Source: Hydrogenovibrio crunogenus
GTDB taxonomy: Bacteria; Pseudomonadota; Gammaproteobacteria; Thiomicrospirales; Thiomicrospiraceae
Direction: 5' to 3'
NCBI RefSeq assembly: GCF_004786015.1
Contig: NZ_CP032096.1
Coordinates: 1,860,001 to 1,924,000 of the forward strand
DNA length: 64,000 nt
Below are positions 17,793 to 26,265 of this stretch, piece after piece; the stretch's first letter is position 1, and the number at the start of each line of letters is the position of its first letter. Both the position numbers and the translations under genes were made by a program. The notes under the pieces were generated by a model. The model was given only the letters and a program-made list of their open reading frames with translations. It did not search any database and was not told where the DNA came from.

Positions 17793-19538
17793 ATGACACA
17801 CCCTGTTTCAGTTTCCCAAAACACTTTGGCCATTTCCGTATCGGGATCGGGTGGGACAGGTGCGGTCACAGTAGGGTTGATTTTACTTGAAGCTGTCGCA
17901 AAAGCCGGGTTTTATGGCGTAATGACTCGCTCTTTTGGTCCACAAATTCGTGGAGGTGAGTCAGCGGTGATGTTGAATCTATCCGACCAGCCCATTGAAA
18001 CTTTGGCAGAATTTTCTCATATTCACTTAGCGCTGGACTGGCTCAAGTTTGAACGGTTTGCCGATGAAATTCCGTTAACACAAGACAGCTTGGTGATTTA
18101 CGACAACAGCCGTGAGAAACCGCCAGGCCTGGTGGAATCATCCGGTGCGAAACTGATTGGACTCGCCTTACAAAATGCGGTTAAAACCATCCAAGGCAGC
18201 CGCATGAATATGTTTGCTTTGGGTGTATTAGCGCAGCAAATCGGGTTGGATTCCGCTTTCATAGAATCTGCTGTGAAAAAGACGCTGGGCAAAAAAGGCG
18301 ATGCGGTCATCACGCCCTCTTTAGAAGCCATTCAAGCAGGCAGACAACTCATTTCAAACAGCCATTTTAACGTGTTATCCCGCTGGCAATCTTCCAACAA
18401 AACGCGCTGGAATATCAGCGGGAATGAAGCCTGTGGCTTAGGTGCATTGCGTGGCGGGTTAAAGTTAGCGGCGGCTTACCCAATCACTCCGGCGACTGAC
18501 ATAGTGGAATATTTAGCCCCCCGTATCGAAAAACTGGGTGGCCGCGTCCTCATTGCCGAAGATGAATTGGCGGCCATGAACATGGTCATTGGGGGCTCTT
18601 TTGGCGGTTATCCAAGTATGACAGCGACTTCCGGTCCAGGGTTTTCGCTGATGACCGAAGCGATGGGGCTGGCCATCGCCAGTGAAACCCCTGCCCTAGT
18701 GGTGACGGTTATGCGCGGCGGCCCGTCCACAGGTATCCCAACCAAATCAGAGCAGACCGATTTAAACCAAGTACTTTATGGGTTTCACGGAGAAGCGCCC
18801 CACGTTGTCACCGCACCATTGAATGTACAGGAAATGGTGACTGTCTCACAATGGTCTCTAGGTCTGGCAGAAACATTACAAACGCTGGTTGTAGAAGTGT
18901 CTGACCAGCATTTAGGGCAATCTCGAGTCATTATCGACCCTGTGCCACCCGTCGATTTCAACTTGAACCGGTTGCACCCCCCCGCCACCCCATCCGATTA
19001 TCAACGTTACCAATTAACTCAAGATGCGATATCTCCTATGGCATGGTTGGGAACACCTGAAACCCAGTATACCGCGGACGGTTTAGAACACACTGAAACA
19101 GGCAAACCTTCCTCTGCAGCAAAAGACCATCAGCAGCAATTGACAAAGCGGTCACAAAAAATCACCCAATTCGACTATGGTGAACGCTGGGCAAAACGCA
19201 CTGAAAAAGAAGATGCCAATGAGATGGTGATTACATGGGGGTCGACTTATGAAGCCGTTCGCGTTGCCGTTGACGCCTTAAACAAACAAGGCGCACGCAT
19301 CAGCTTATTGGGATTACGCTTATTAATGCCTTTGCAGACTCAAAAGATTCAAGCGCTATGCAAAGACAAAACGGTCATCGTGATTGAACAAAATGCTTCA
19401 GGGCAACTCTTTCATTATTTACTCTCTGACAACGCCATCCCCAGAGCCAGTCAGAGCATTGCGGAAACCGGCCCGGTTTTATTCAAACCTTCAACGGTTC
19501 AGGCGGCTTTAACCCATTGCTTGGAGGCGATTAAATGA
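17793..19538 (+). CDS. korA: 2-oxoacid:acceptor oxidoreductase, fused gamma-alpha subunit (KorA-like)
   Basis: I choose the ATG at 17793, preceded by AGAGGA, giving 581 residues; the frame stays open further upstream but without a ribosome site. The N-terminal gamma domain (about 1-190) opens with ISVSGSGGTGAVTVG and contains TRSFGPQIRGGESAVML. The alpha domain (from about 200) has AAAYPITPATDIVEYLAP. With KorB this forms a thiamine-diphosphate and iron-sulfur enzyme that oxidatively decarboxylates a 2-oxoacid (2-oxoglutarate most likely) with ferredoxin-type acceptors, or runs in reverse. The gamma-alpha fusion is typical of Kor rather than multi-subunit Por. The start of korB overlaps the stop by four bases. 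Confidence 0.9.
   Translation: MTHPVSVSQNTLAISVSGSGGTGAVTVGLILLEAVAKAGFYGVMTRSFGPQIRGGESAVMLNLSDQPIETLAEFSHIHLALDWLKFERFADEIPLTQDSLVIYDNSREKPPGLVESSGAKLIGLALQNAVKTIQGSRMNMFALGVLAQQIGLDSAFIESAVKKTLGKKGDAVITPSLEAIQAGRQLISNSHFNVLSRWQSSNKTRWNISGNEACGLGALRGGLKLAAAYPITPATDIVEYLAPRIEKLGGRVLIAEDELAAMNMVIGGSFGGYPSMTATSGPGFSLMTEAMGLAIASETPALVVTVMRGGPSTGIPTKSEQTDLNQVLYGFHGEAPHVVTAPLNVQEMVTVSQWSLGLAETLQTLVVEVSDQHLGQSRVIIDPVPPVDFNLNRLHPPATPSDYQRYQLTQDAISPMAWLGTPETQYTADGLEHTETGKPSSAAKDHQQQLTKRSQKITQFDYGERWAKRTEKEDANEMVITWGSTYEAVRVAVDALNKQGARISLLGLRLLMPLQTQKIQALCKDKTVIVIEQNASGQLFHYLLSDNAIPRASQSIAETGPVLFKPSTVQAALTHCLEAIK
18123..18132. repeat. CCAGGCCTGG repeat
   Basis: Exact copy in korA, read in the other frame as Pro-Gly-Leu (PPGLVE). 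Confidence 0.8.
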
Positions 19539-20401
19539 CGCATTCTGCATCTGCCACGCTTGAAAAAATCGCGGTAAAAACCGTCAAACCCACCGAATAT
19601 TTATCGAACATCCATCCCGTTTGGTGCCCGGGATGCGGGCACTTCTTTATCTTGCGTGCCTTAACCAAAGCACTGGCTTGGCTGAAACTGCCAAAAGAAC
19701 AAATTGGCTTAGTCTCAGGCATCGGTTGTTCTTCCCGATTACCAGCTTATTTGAATGTCTATGGCTTTCACGGGGTACATGGTCGGGCTTTGGCCTTAGC
19801 CAGCGGCTTAAAGGCGAATCGACCCGACTTGACGGTTTTAGTTGCCGGTGGTGATGGAGACGGCTATTCGATTGGAGGAAACCACTTCATTCATGCTTGC
19901 CGCCGCAATATGGATATGACGTACATCGTGATGGACAATGAAGTGTATGGCATGACGAAAGGCCAACCCTCTCCAACAACGCCCTCCGAATGGCAAAGCA
20001 AACTGACCCCACAAGGAACCGGTGTTGCGAGATTCAACCCTTTGGGAATTGCACTGGCATCAGGTGCAAGCTTCATCGCCAGAGGCTTTTCTGGTGACCC
20101 CAACGGCCTCACTAAATTAATGACTGAAGCGATTCAACACAAAGGGTTTTCACTGATTGAAATTAAAAGCCCTTGCGTCACTTTTCGTCCGGAAGAGAAA
20201 GAGTGGCAGAAATCGATGCGCTCTTTAAATATTGCTCCCTCTTCCAACCCGGCTGAGGCGGCTAAAGCCATTTACAGCAGTGACGGTTTTGATACTGGCA
20301 TTTTTTATCAAGCCGACTTACCGGTTTATGAACCCACGCATACCCCTTGTAACAACCCTGAAGAAATCCTATCGGACATCGAGAAGGAGTTATGCATATG
20401 A
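19535..20401 (+). CDS. korB: 2-oxoacid:acceptor oxidoreductase beta subunit (KorB-like)
   Basis: A 288-residue subunit that binds thiamine diphosphate and the iron-sulfur cluster. WCPGCGHF near residue 30 supplies two Cys ligands. GIGCSSRLPAYLN follows, then the cofactor-binding stretch VAGGDGDGYSIGGNHFIHACRRN with MDNEVYGMTKGQPSPTTP. The order and spacing are those of 2-oxoglutarate or pyruvate oxidoreductase beta subunits. It is translated with korA (ATGA overlap) and with the next gene (second ATGA overlap). A role in an incomplete or reversible citric acid cycle is inference from the group's autotrophy. Confidence 0.92.
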   Translation: MTHSASATLEKIAVKTVKPTEYLSNIHPVWCPGCGHFFILRALTKALAWLKLPKEQIGLVSGIGCSSRLPAYLNVYGFHGVHGRALALASGLKANRPDLTVLVAGGDGDGYSIGGNHFIHACRRNMDMTYIVMDNEVYGMTKGQPSPTTPSEWQSKLTPQGTGVARFNPLGIALASGASFIARGFSGDPNGLTKLMTEAIQHKGFSLIEIKSPCVTFRPEEKEWQKSMRSLNIAPSSNPAEAAKAIYSSDGFDTGIFYQADLPVYEPTHTPCNNPEEILSDIEKELCI

Positions 20402-20937
20402 ATGCTATGAACAAAAGGACAGAAGCGCACCCTCATCTCAAAACAACCCATAAAAATGTCGCCTGGACACTGGCAGCCATCCATGAAATGCTTGAGGAAA
20501 GTATTTATCACTGTGAAACACTCTGCCACACCTTACAAGCCCACCATAATCTTAAGGCGGCCAAAGTATTTGAAGAACTCTGCCCACATATTGTCTCCGA
20601 ACAAACATTAATGCAAGACTTCTCAGCTGCAATTTCACTGCCTGAAATTCCACCCTGGGAGATTCCTTATCACGATTACATTCATCCAGTCAGCGCTTTA
20701 ACTCATGCTCATTATTTAATGAGTGAATCGGATGCCTGGAAATTAATGAGTGACATTGTCCAGGTACACAGTTGTTTTTATAGTTACTTGCTGGAGCAAA
20801 AACAACCTCCAGAAATAGAAACTCTCTTGAAACAACTGCGCCAACTGAATACAGAGTGTCAAAAAATTTGTCGGCAACATCAGGCAGCTCACGATGTTTT
20901 ACCTGCTGATTTAGACCCGCCTATTCCGCAAAGTTAG
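20398..20937 (+). CDS. Unknown helical His/Cys-rich protein coupled to korAB
   Basis: The ATG at 20398 is chosen because AAGGAG is eight bases before it; the ATG at 20392 is too close. This gives 179 residues, with an ATGA overlap to korB. The protein is predicted to be mostly helical, with His, Cys and Glu clusters (HEMLEESIYHCETLCHTL, then EELCPHIVSEQ). The pattern is reminiscent of ferritin-like or hemerythrin-like four-helix bundles, but I cannot align it with confidence. Tight coupling to korAB suggests an accessory, protective or electron-transfer role for the oxygen-sensitive oxidoreductase. Confidence 0.65.
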   Translation: MNAMNKRTEAHPHLKTTHKNVAWTLAAIHEMLEESIYHCETLCHTLQAHHNLKAAKVFEELCPHIVSEQTLMQDFSAAISLPEIPPWEIPYHDYIHPVSALTHAHYLMSESDAWKLMSDIVQVHSCFYSYLLEQKQPPEIETLLKQLRQLNTECQKICRQHQAAHDVLPADLDPPIPQS

Positions 20938-20949
20938 TCAAGGAAAGAA

Positions 20950-21348
20950 ATGCATAAAATAAACGCGTTTTTTAGCTGGTTCAATCAACCGCGTCAGCAA
21001 AACCAGGTTCTACTGATTAAAGGAAGTTATTATTATGATGCTGATCGTATTGATGCGGCAGGTCAATTCACCCTGAACATGCCGTTACAGCTTCACCTGG
21101 AACCAGACAATGAATACGATGCCAACGCCGTTCAAATTTGGGTTGCCGACAACTTGTTACAATCCCATTTACTGGGATATATTCCAAGATCTGACGCCAA
21201 ACGAGTGAACTGGCTTATTACCCATCATTGTTTAAGCGACTGTCGACTTGAAACCTGTTATCGCCAATACCAGCGCTTATATCTTTATATCAATATCACC
21301 ACGCATTTAACTTTCTGGCAAAGAATCCAGATAAGCTGGTTTGTTTAA
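20950..21348 (+). CDS. HIRAN domain protein
   Basis: A 132-residue protein. The HIRAN core is visible: QLHLEPDNEYDANAVQIWV (about 47-66), then LLGYIPRSDAKRVNWLI (about 76-93). HIRAN domains bind DNA ends or damaged DNA when fused to helicases; stand-alone bacterial forms are of unknown role. AAGGAAAG precedes the ATG, 12 bases after the previous stop, so it may be the last gene of the kor transcript. A C-terminal aromatic stretch is not part of the domain. Confidence 0.8.
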   Translation: MHKINAFFSWFNQPRQQNQVLLIKGSYYYDADRIDAAGQFTLNMPLQLHLEPDNEYDANAVQIWVADNLLQSHLLGYIPRSDAKRVNWLITHHCLSDCRLETCYRQYQRLYLYINITTHLTFWQRIQISWFV

Positions 21349-21417
21349 AGATTTTTTGAATTCCCTTGCCGCTTCTGCAAGAATAACCTTTCTCATTTTC
21401 CAAGAGCTATACGACTT

Positions 21418-22299
21418 ATGACCCCGCAAACCGACTTAGAACCCCTCGCGCAACAACTTGAACAATCCGACGACTATCAGGTATTACGCCGTTTCAAACC
21501 CCTCTCCGGTTACCGAACGCCTGCGGGTGAAACATTGCACAAAGTCTGTATTATTGATACGGAAACCACCGGCCTGGATACGCGCGTTTGTGAAATCATT
21601 GAGCTGGGGTATCAAATCGTTGAATTCGATTCGCAGGGCAATTTCTATCAAATTTTAAGCGCGAAAAACTTTTTAAATGAACCAGAAGGCGAGATTTCCG
21701 CTGAAGTGACTCAGGTGACGGGGTTAACATTGGACGATGTGAAAGGGCATCAAATCCCATGGGCGGAAGTCGAAGCGGATATGGCCGATGTACAACTCTG
21801 TGTCGCCCATAATGCGGCATTTGACCGCCCTGTCGTTGAACGTTACAGCGATTGTTTTATCGATAAAGTCTGGGGCTGTTCAGCGGTCCAAATCGATTGG
21901 TTCCATTTAGCAAAAGTCGGTTCGCGCAGTCAGGAGTTTTTGTGCTGGAAAGTCGGTCAGTTTTTTTATGGGGCTCACCGTGCATTAGATGATGTGCAAG
22001 CCTTAACCCATCTGCTGACCTTCCCGATTTCAGAAGCGGCATTACCCGCTTTTCATTTTTTACTCGCTTCCGTGCGTCAGCAAAAAGTGTTGATTAAAGC
22101 GACCGGTGCACCTTTTGATTTAAAAGATGAGTTAAAGCAACGCGGTTATCGTTGGCAACCAACAGAACGTGTCTGGCAAAAAGTCTTTGAAGCCAGTCAG
22201 CAGCAAGAAGAAATTGCTTGGCTGATTGAAAACAATACCCCTAACCCGGACATCATTAAACTCAAAGCCACCGATACCTTTTCCGTTAGAGCGCAATAA
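21418..22299 (+). CDS. DnaQ-like 3'-5' exonuclease (DEDDh)
   Basis: A 293-residue protein. The exonuclease motifs are complete: Exo I IIDTETTGLD (D47, E49), Exo II in VAHNAAFDRPVVERY, and Exo III GAHRALDDVQAL with the DEDDh His. It resembles the epsilon subunit of DNA polymerase III but has an extra C-terminal domain of about 90 residues (LIKATGAPFDLKDELKQRGYRW). That domain is known from stand-alone exonucleases rather than the replicative DnaQ. It probably degrades single-stranded or recessed DNA or RNA ends. Confidence 0.88.
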   Translation: MTPQTDLEPLAQQLEQSDDYQVLRRFKPLSGYRTPAGETLHKVCIIDTETTGLDTRVCEIIELGYQIVEFDSQGNFYQILSAKNFLNEPEGEISAEVTQVTGLTLDDVKGHQIPWAEVEADMADVQLCVAHNAAFDRPVVERYSDCFIDKVWGCSAVQIDWFHLAKVGSRSQEFLCWKVGQFFYGAHRALDDVQALTHLLTFPISEAALPAFHFLLASVRQQKVLIKATGAPFDLKDELKQRGYRWQPTERVWQKVFEASQQQEEIAWLIENNTPNPDIIKLKATDTFSVRAQ

Positions 22300-22314
22300 A
22301 CAACGCAAAAATTA

Positions 22315-22324
22315 CCAGGTCTGG
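22315..22324. repeat. CCAGGCCTGG-family repeat, one mismatch, intergenic
   Basis: Reads CCAGGTCTGG, 16 bases past the exonuclease stop, with CAAAAATTA to the left and CAGTTTT to the right. It may be a decayed terminator copy. Confidence 0.45.
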
Positions 22325-22429
22325 CAGTTTTACTGGTAAAGTTGATTAATCGCTTACAGTGGCATAAAGTAATACGGTACAAGTAATAATATAACTGGTT
22401 TCTATTTGCCCTGTCTTTTGGAGATGAAT

Positions 22430-22882
22430 ATGCATCACTATCAAACGGTTTTAGTTGCGGTCGATTTTTCCCAACACAGTGAAAAAGCCATTGCCCGTGC
22501 CAAACAGCTGGCAGCCATGTATGAAGCTGAACTCCAATTATTACATGTCATTGAAGAGCCCATGTACCCGATTTATGATGATATCAGCTTAAGCGCGACC
22601 CCCAATGCCTGGTTTCCAGATATGTTGGAAAACCTTCAAAAGGCAGCTACCGAAAAGCTGACGCATTTAGCCGAAACAAACCAAATTCCGGCAACGTCTT
22701 GCCATACTTTAACCGGTTTTCCTAAAACACAAATTGTTGACTATGCCAACCAGATACAAGCGGATTTGATTGTCATGGGACGGCACGGCATGTCTTTTTT
22801 TGACAAGTTGATCGGTTCCACCACCGACAGTGTTCTACATCAAGCACAGTGCGACGTGATGGCAGTCACTCTCGACTCTTAA
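22430..22882 (+). CDS. Universal stress protein, UspA family
   Basis: The start chosen is the ATG at 22430, six bases after GGAG, giving 150 residues (MHHYQTVLVAVDFS). The fold's start motif is clear. The C-terminal ATP-binding motif reads GRHGMSFFDKLIGSTTDSVL, with eight rather than the usual nine residues in the middle gap. Such proteins bind ATP and are induced in stress or growth arrest. It is a single-gene unit, convergent with ggt, whose stop is only five bases away. Confidence 0.9.
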   Translation: MHHYQTVLVAVDFSQHSEKAIARAKQLAAMYEAELQLLHVIEEPMYPIYDDISLSATPNAWFPDMLENLQKAATEKLTHLAETNQIPATSCHTLTGFPKTQIVDYANQIQADLIVMGRHGMSFFDKLIGSTTDSVLHQAQCDVMAVTLDS

Positions 22883-22886
22883 ACTT

Positions 22887-24617
22887 TTATGGCTTAACGG
22901 GGAACACCTTCGAAACGCCTCGTCCTCTAACATCGGAAGCGGCTTGTAATTGTCCATGCCGGCGCACAATCAGTTGCACATCGCCCAAGTAATTATTACG
23001 CTTTAACTGATACCCCATTAATCGCAACGCTTGCTTGGTTTCCGTACTCAACTCAGGGTGATACATAATCACATCTTTCGGCAACAGTTGATGATGGACA
23101 CGCGGGGCATCAACCGCCATTTGTGGAGAGAGATTGCGGTCAATCACATTGACGATCGTTTGGAAAACCGACGTGATGATCGAAGACCCGCCTGGCGTTC
23201 CCACCACCATTTCGACAGCGCCGTTTTTGACTAAAATCGTCGGCGACATGGAAGACAACATACGTTTTTCCGGCGCAATTTCATTCGCTTTCCCCCCCAC
23301 AACACCAAACACATTGGCAACGCCTGGCTTGGTACTGAAATCATCCATTTCATCATTCATTAAAAACCCGGCTTTCGAAACCACCACCCCACTCCCGAAT
23401 GGCATATTCAAAGTATAGGTATTGGAAACCGCATTGCCTTGAGCATCCACCACTGAAAAATGCGTCGTATCAGTCGACTCCGCTAAACCAGGTTTAATCG
23501 TTTGAGTTTCTGATATTTCATCCATCAATACATCCGCTGCTCTCTTTCTTAGATAGGCATCCGAAATCAGTTTTTTTGTTGGCACCTTAATAAAATCCGG
23601 ATCACCTAGGTATTGAGCTCGATCAGCATAGACCCGTTTTGACAACTCGGCATAAAAATGTGCGCGAGTCGCCTGCGGTGGAATCCCCGCTTTGTCCATC
23701 GACAACAATGCATCTTGATACTGGTTTTCCAATATGGCTTTCATTTTCAACAATTGAACAATCGCCACCCCACCTGAGCTTGGCGGCGGTGCAGAAATGA
23801 CTTGATGCCCTTTCCAATCGGCTTCTACAGGTTGACGCCACTTGACGTCATAATGCGCCAAATCGTCCATGGTAATTAACCCATCCTGCGACTGCATTTC
23901 TTTAACAATCAATTGAGCCGTTTGTCCAAAATAAAAATCATAAGGCCCTGTTTGCGCAATACGCTTCAAGGTGTTTGCCAAATCCGGTTGTTTAAATAAC
24001 AACCCTGTCTTCAACTCACCGAAATAACGCTTAAAATTCAAAGGTACCCTTGATTTATTGGCGATCCATTTCTGATACCAATCTGCTACCTCTTCTAAAG
24101 ATTTCGGTACCACAAACCCTTTTTCGGCCAAAACAATGGCAGGGTGAACCAACGATGCCCATGGCAGTTTTCCAAACCGCTGATGCGCCACCCACAATCC
24201 CATGACCGTTCCAGGCACACCTGAAGCCTGATAACCGACCAAAGATTTATAGGGAATGACTGCTTTTTTAGCATTGAGATACATATCTCGAAATGCGGCT
24301 TTGGGCGCTTTTTCACGATAATCCAGAAAGTAAGCTTGCTTTTGTGATGACGTAGCGGCATTCGTATAAAGTGTCATAAACCCACCACCACCGAGGTTGC
24401 CGGCTTCAGGATACGTGACCGCTAGCACAAAAGCAGCCGCGACCGATGCATCCACCGCATTCCCGCCGGATAATAAAATTTTACGCGCGACCTCGGCACT
24501 GTAAGAGTCCGGCATGGCAACAGCCGCTTGGGGCGTTAAACTTAACTGGGCGGCAAAAGAAGAAGGTATAGAGAAAAAAGAAACCCATAACGCAAGGCAA
24601 TAAAAGGATGTTCGCAT
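22887..24617 (-). CDS. ggt: Gamma-glutamyltransferase (glutathione hydrolase)
   Basis: A 576-residue periplasmic enzyme made as a proenzyme. The N-terminal signal peptide runs to about FAAQ (residue 23). The autoprocessing and catalytic threonine is in DTTHFSVVDAQGNAVSNTY near residue 383, dividing large and small subunits. GNLGGGGFMTLY and PGGSSIITSVFQ are family signatures. It hydrolyses glutathione or transfers its gamma-glutamyl group, feeding Cys recycling. It is a single gene with its promoter in the 150-base gap that also holds the ppiC terminator. Confidence 0.93.
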   Translation of the reverse strand: MRTSFYCLALWVSFFSIPSSFAAQLSLTPQAAVAMPDSYSAEVARKILLSGGNAVDASVAAAFVLAVTYPEAGNLGGGGFMTLYTNAATSSQKQAYFLDYREKAPKAAFRDMYLNAKKAVIPYKSLVGYQASGVPGTVMGLWVAHQRFGKLPWASLVHPAIVLAEKGFVVPKSLEEVADWYQKWIANKSRVPLNFKRYFGELKTGLLFKQPDLANTLKRIAQTGPYDFYFGQTAQLIVKEMQSQDGLITMDDLAHYDVKWRQPVEADWKGHQVISAPPPSSGGVAIVQLLKMKAILENQYQDALLSMDKAGIPPQATRAHFYAELSKRVYADRAQYLGDPDFIKVPTKKLISDAYLRKRAADVLMDEISETQTIKPGLAESTDTTHFSVVDAQGNAVSNTYTLNMPFGSGVVVSKAGFLMNDEMDDFSTKPGVANVFGVVGGKANEIAPEKRMLSSMSPTILVKNGAVEMVVGTPGGSSIITSVFQTIVNVIDRNLSPQMAVDAPRVHHQLLPKDVIMYHPELSTETKQALRLMGYQLKRNNYLGDVQLIVRRHGQLQAASDVRGRGVSKVFPVKP

Positions 24618-24762
24618 AAGCTTTCCTGTGGCTGTTCAATCCAATCAAATATCTAAGTAATGATACCCATTATATAGAGAATGATTCCAGAGTAAAAAAT
24701 CATTCCCTTTAAAACTTTGCAGCCAGTTGCAGATAGTTAGAGAAAACGCCGATTTCTAAAAC

Positions 24763-24810
24763 AAAAAAGCCCGTAAAATCAGCCAGGCCTGGTCAATTTT
24801 ACGAGCTTTT
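24763..24810 (-). terminator. Terminator of ppiC built on CCAGGCCTGG
   Basis: Stem CGTAAAAT (24772-24779) pairs with ATTTTACG (24796-24803), extended by AAAAGC/GCTTTT, with CCAGGCCTGG (24783-24792) at the tip. The T run is on the minus strand, fitting the end of ppiC. Confidence 0.8.
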
Positions 24811-24833
24811 AACAGGATGATAGAAAATCGAAA

Positions 24834-25115
24834 TTATTCGGTTCTATCAGTCACTTCAACCAAGTGATAACCGAATTGTGTTTTGATTGGTCCTTCTAAC
24901 GATCCAACGTCGGCTGAAAAGCAAACTTTATCAAATTCCGGCACCATCATACCTGGGCCAAACTGACCTAAGTCTCCTCCAGTTCTGCTTGACGGGCAAG
25001 CTGAGTTTGCTTTTGCGACATCGGCAAAATCCGCGCCCTCTTCAATCTGTTTTTTCAGGTCTAATGCTTTTTCTTCTGTCTCTACTAAAATATGTCTTGC
25101 GGTCGCTAACGCCAT
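24834..25115 (-). CDS. ppiC: Parvulin-type peptidyl-prolyl cis-trans isomerase
   Basis: A 93-residue, single-domain cytoplasmic parvulin. It starts ATARHILVETEEKA, then FADVAKANSACPSSRTGGDLGQFGPGMMVPEFD and FGYHLVEVTDR. These are the conserved parvulin strands and active-site residues. No signal peptide is present, so it is PpiC-like rather than SurA/PpiD. AAGGA precedes the ATG. It is divergent from the HMG-CoA reductase gene; a terminator with the CCAGGCCTGG repeat follows. Confidence 0.93.
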   Translation of the reverse strand: MALATARHILVETEEKALDLKKQIEEGADFADVAKANSACPSSRTGGDLGQFGPGMMVPEFDKVCFSADVGSLEGPIKTQFGYHLVEVTDRTE

Positions 25116-25186
25116 TTCTTTTCCTTGTAACTTTTCTTATGGCTTCTTCGCCATAACTTTTCAATCAATCGAACACTAAGTTGTCA

Positions 25187-25192
25187 TATAAT
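25187..25192 (+). promoter_or_regulatory. Candidate -10 box for the mevalonate gene cluster
   Basis: TATAAT ends eight bases before the reductase ATG, with no Shine-Dalgarno between. If used, transcription would begin at or just before the start codon. No good -35 hexamer is visible at 17 bases. Confidence 0.4.
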
Positions 25193-25200
25193 ACCTGAAT

Positions 25201-26259
25201 ATGAAAAACGAATCACTTAGAAACTTTGCGCATATCCCTATGCAGTCTGTCGGCCCTTTCAAACTGATTGGGGAAGTCGAAACAGATGACTTGATGGTTC
25301 CAATGGCGACCTATGAAACGCCTCTTTGGCCTTCCGTAGCGCGTGGCGCCCGTGTCACGCATCATGCAGGCGGTATTCGAGTCACTGTGATTGATGAACG
25401 TATGACGCGCTCGGTCTTGTTAGAAGCCCCGAATGCGAGTGTTGCTTTGCAACGCTTTCAAGCATTAAAAGCCGATCAAGCAGCGCTTCAAGCAGTGGTT
25501 TCTGAAACAAGTCAATATGCCAAACTGTTAGATTTAAATGTTCAAATTGTCGGTAATTTAATTTACCTGAGATTGGAATTCAGCACCGGTGATGCCTCAG
25601 GTCACAACATGGTGACCAATGCAGCCGATAAACTAATCCCTTGGATTTTGGAAACCTACCCAGATTTAAATTATGTCTCCATTTCTGGAAACTACTGTAC
25701 TGATAAAAAAGTCTCTGCTGTAAACGGCATTTTAGGCCGAGGAAAAAATGTGGTCTGCGAAACCACGATTCCGCGGAAACTGTGTCAGCGTTTTTTAAAA
25801 ACCACGCCGGAAGCCATTGTCGATTTACACATCAAAAAAGATTTAATCGGCAGTATCGTATCCGGTGGCCTTAGAACCGCAAACGCCCATGTTGCCAATA
25901 TGTTGCTGGGATTTTATTTGGCCACAGGGCAAGATGCCGCCAATATCGTTGAAGGCTCTCAATCCATCAACCATGTTGAAGTCAATGCAAACGGCGACTT
26001 GTACTTCTCGACGACTTTGCCTAATTTGATTGTCGGCACCGTCGGCAATGGAAAAGGACTCGATTTTGTTCTCGACAATTTAGAACAGTTGGGCTGTGCC
26101 GACCAAACAGCCAAACCGGGCCAAAATTCCCGCAGACTCGCCTGCATTGCCGGAGCCACAGCGTTATGTGGGGAATTGTCTCTGCTGGCGGCACAAACCA
26201 ATCCGGGAGAATTGATGTCCGCCCATCTGAAACTTGAACGCCAGAACGCTTCTTCTTAA
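25201..26259 (+). CDS. mvaA: Hydroxymethylglutaryl-CoA reductase
   Basis: A 352-residue soluble enzyme that reduces HMG-CoA to mevalonate, the committed step of the pathway. Catalytic residues are recognisable: Glu in TYETPLWPSVARG (about 38), Lys in CTDKKVSAVNG (about 167), Asp in GQDAANIVEGSQ (about 244) and His in SAHLKLERQ near the C-terminus (about 341). TGDASGHNMVTNAAD and GTVGNGKGL are cofactor and substrate segments. The class (NADPH or NADH) is not certain, though the pattern leans to class I. It heads the first mevalonate gene group; the isomerase gene starts six bases after the stop. Confidence 0.92.
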   Translation: MKNESLRNFAHIPMQSVGPFKLIGEVETDDLMVPMATYETPLWPSVARGARVTHHAGGIRVTVIDERMTRSVLLEAPNASVALQRFQALKADQAALQAVVSETSQYAKLLDLNVQIVGNLIYLRLEFSTGDASGHNMVTNAADKLIPWILETYPDLNYVSISGNYCTDKKVSAVNGILGRGKNVVCETTIPRKLCQRFLKTTPEAIVDLHIKKDLIGSIVSGGLRTANAHVANMLLGFYLATGQDAANIVEGSQSINHVEVNANGDLYFSTTLPNLIVGTVGNGKGLDFVLDNLEQLGCADQTAKPGQNSRRLACIAGATALCGELSLLAAQTNPGELMSAHLKLERQNASS

Positions 26260-26265
26260 GCTTGT

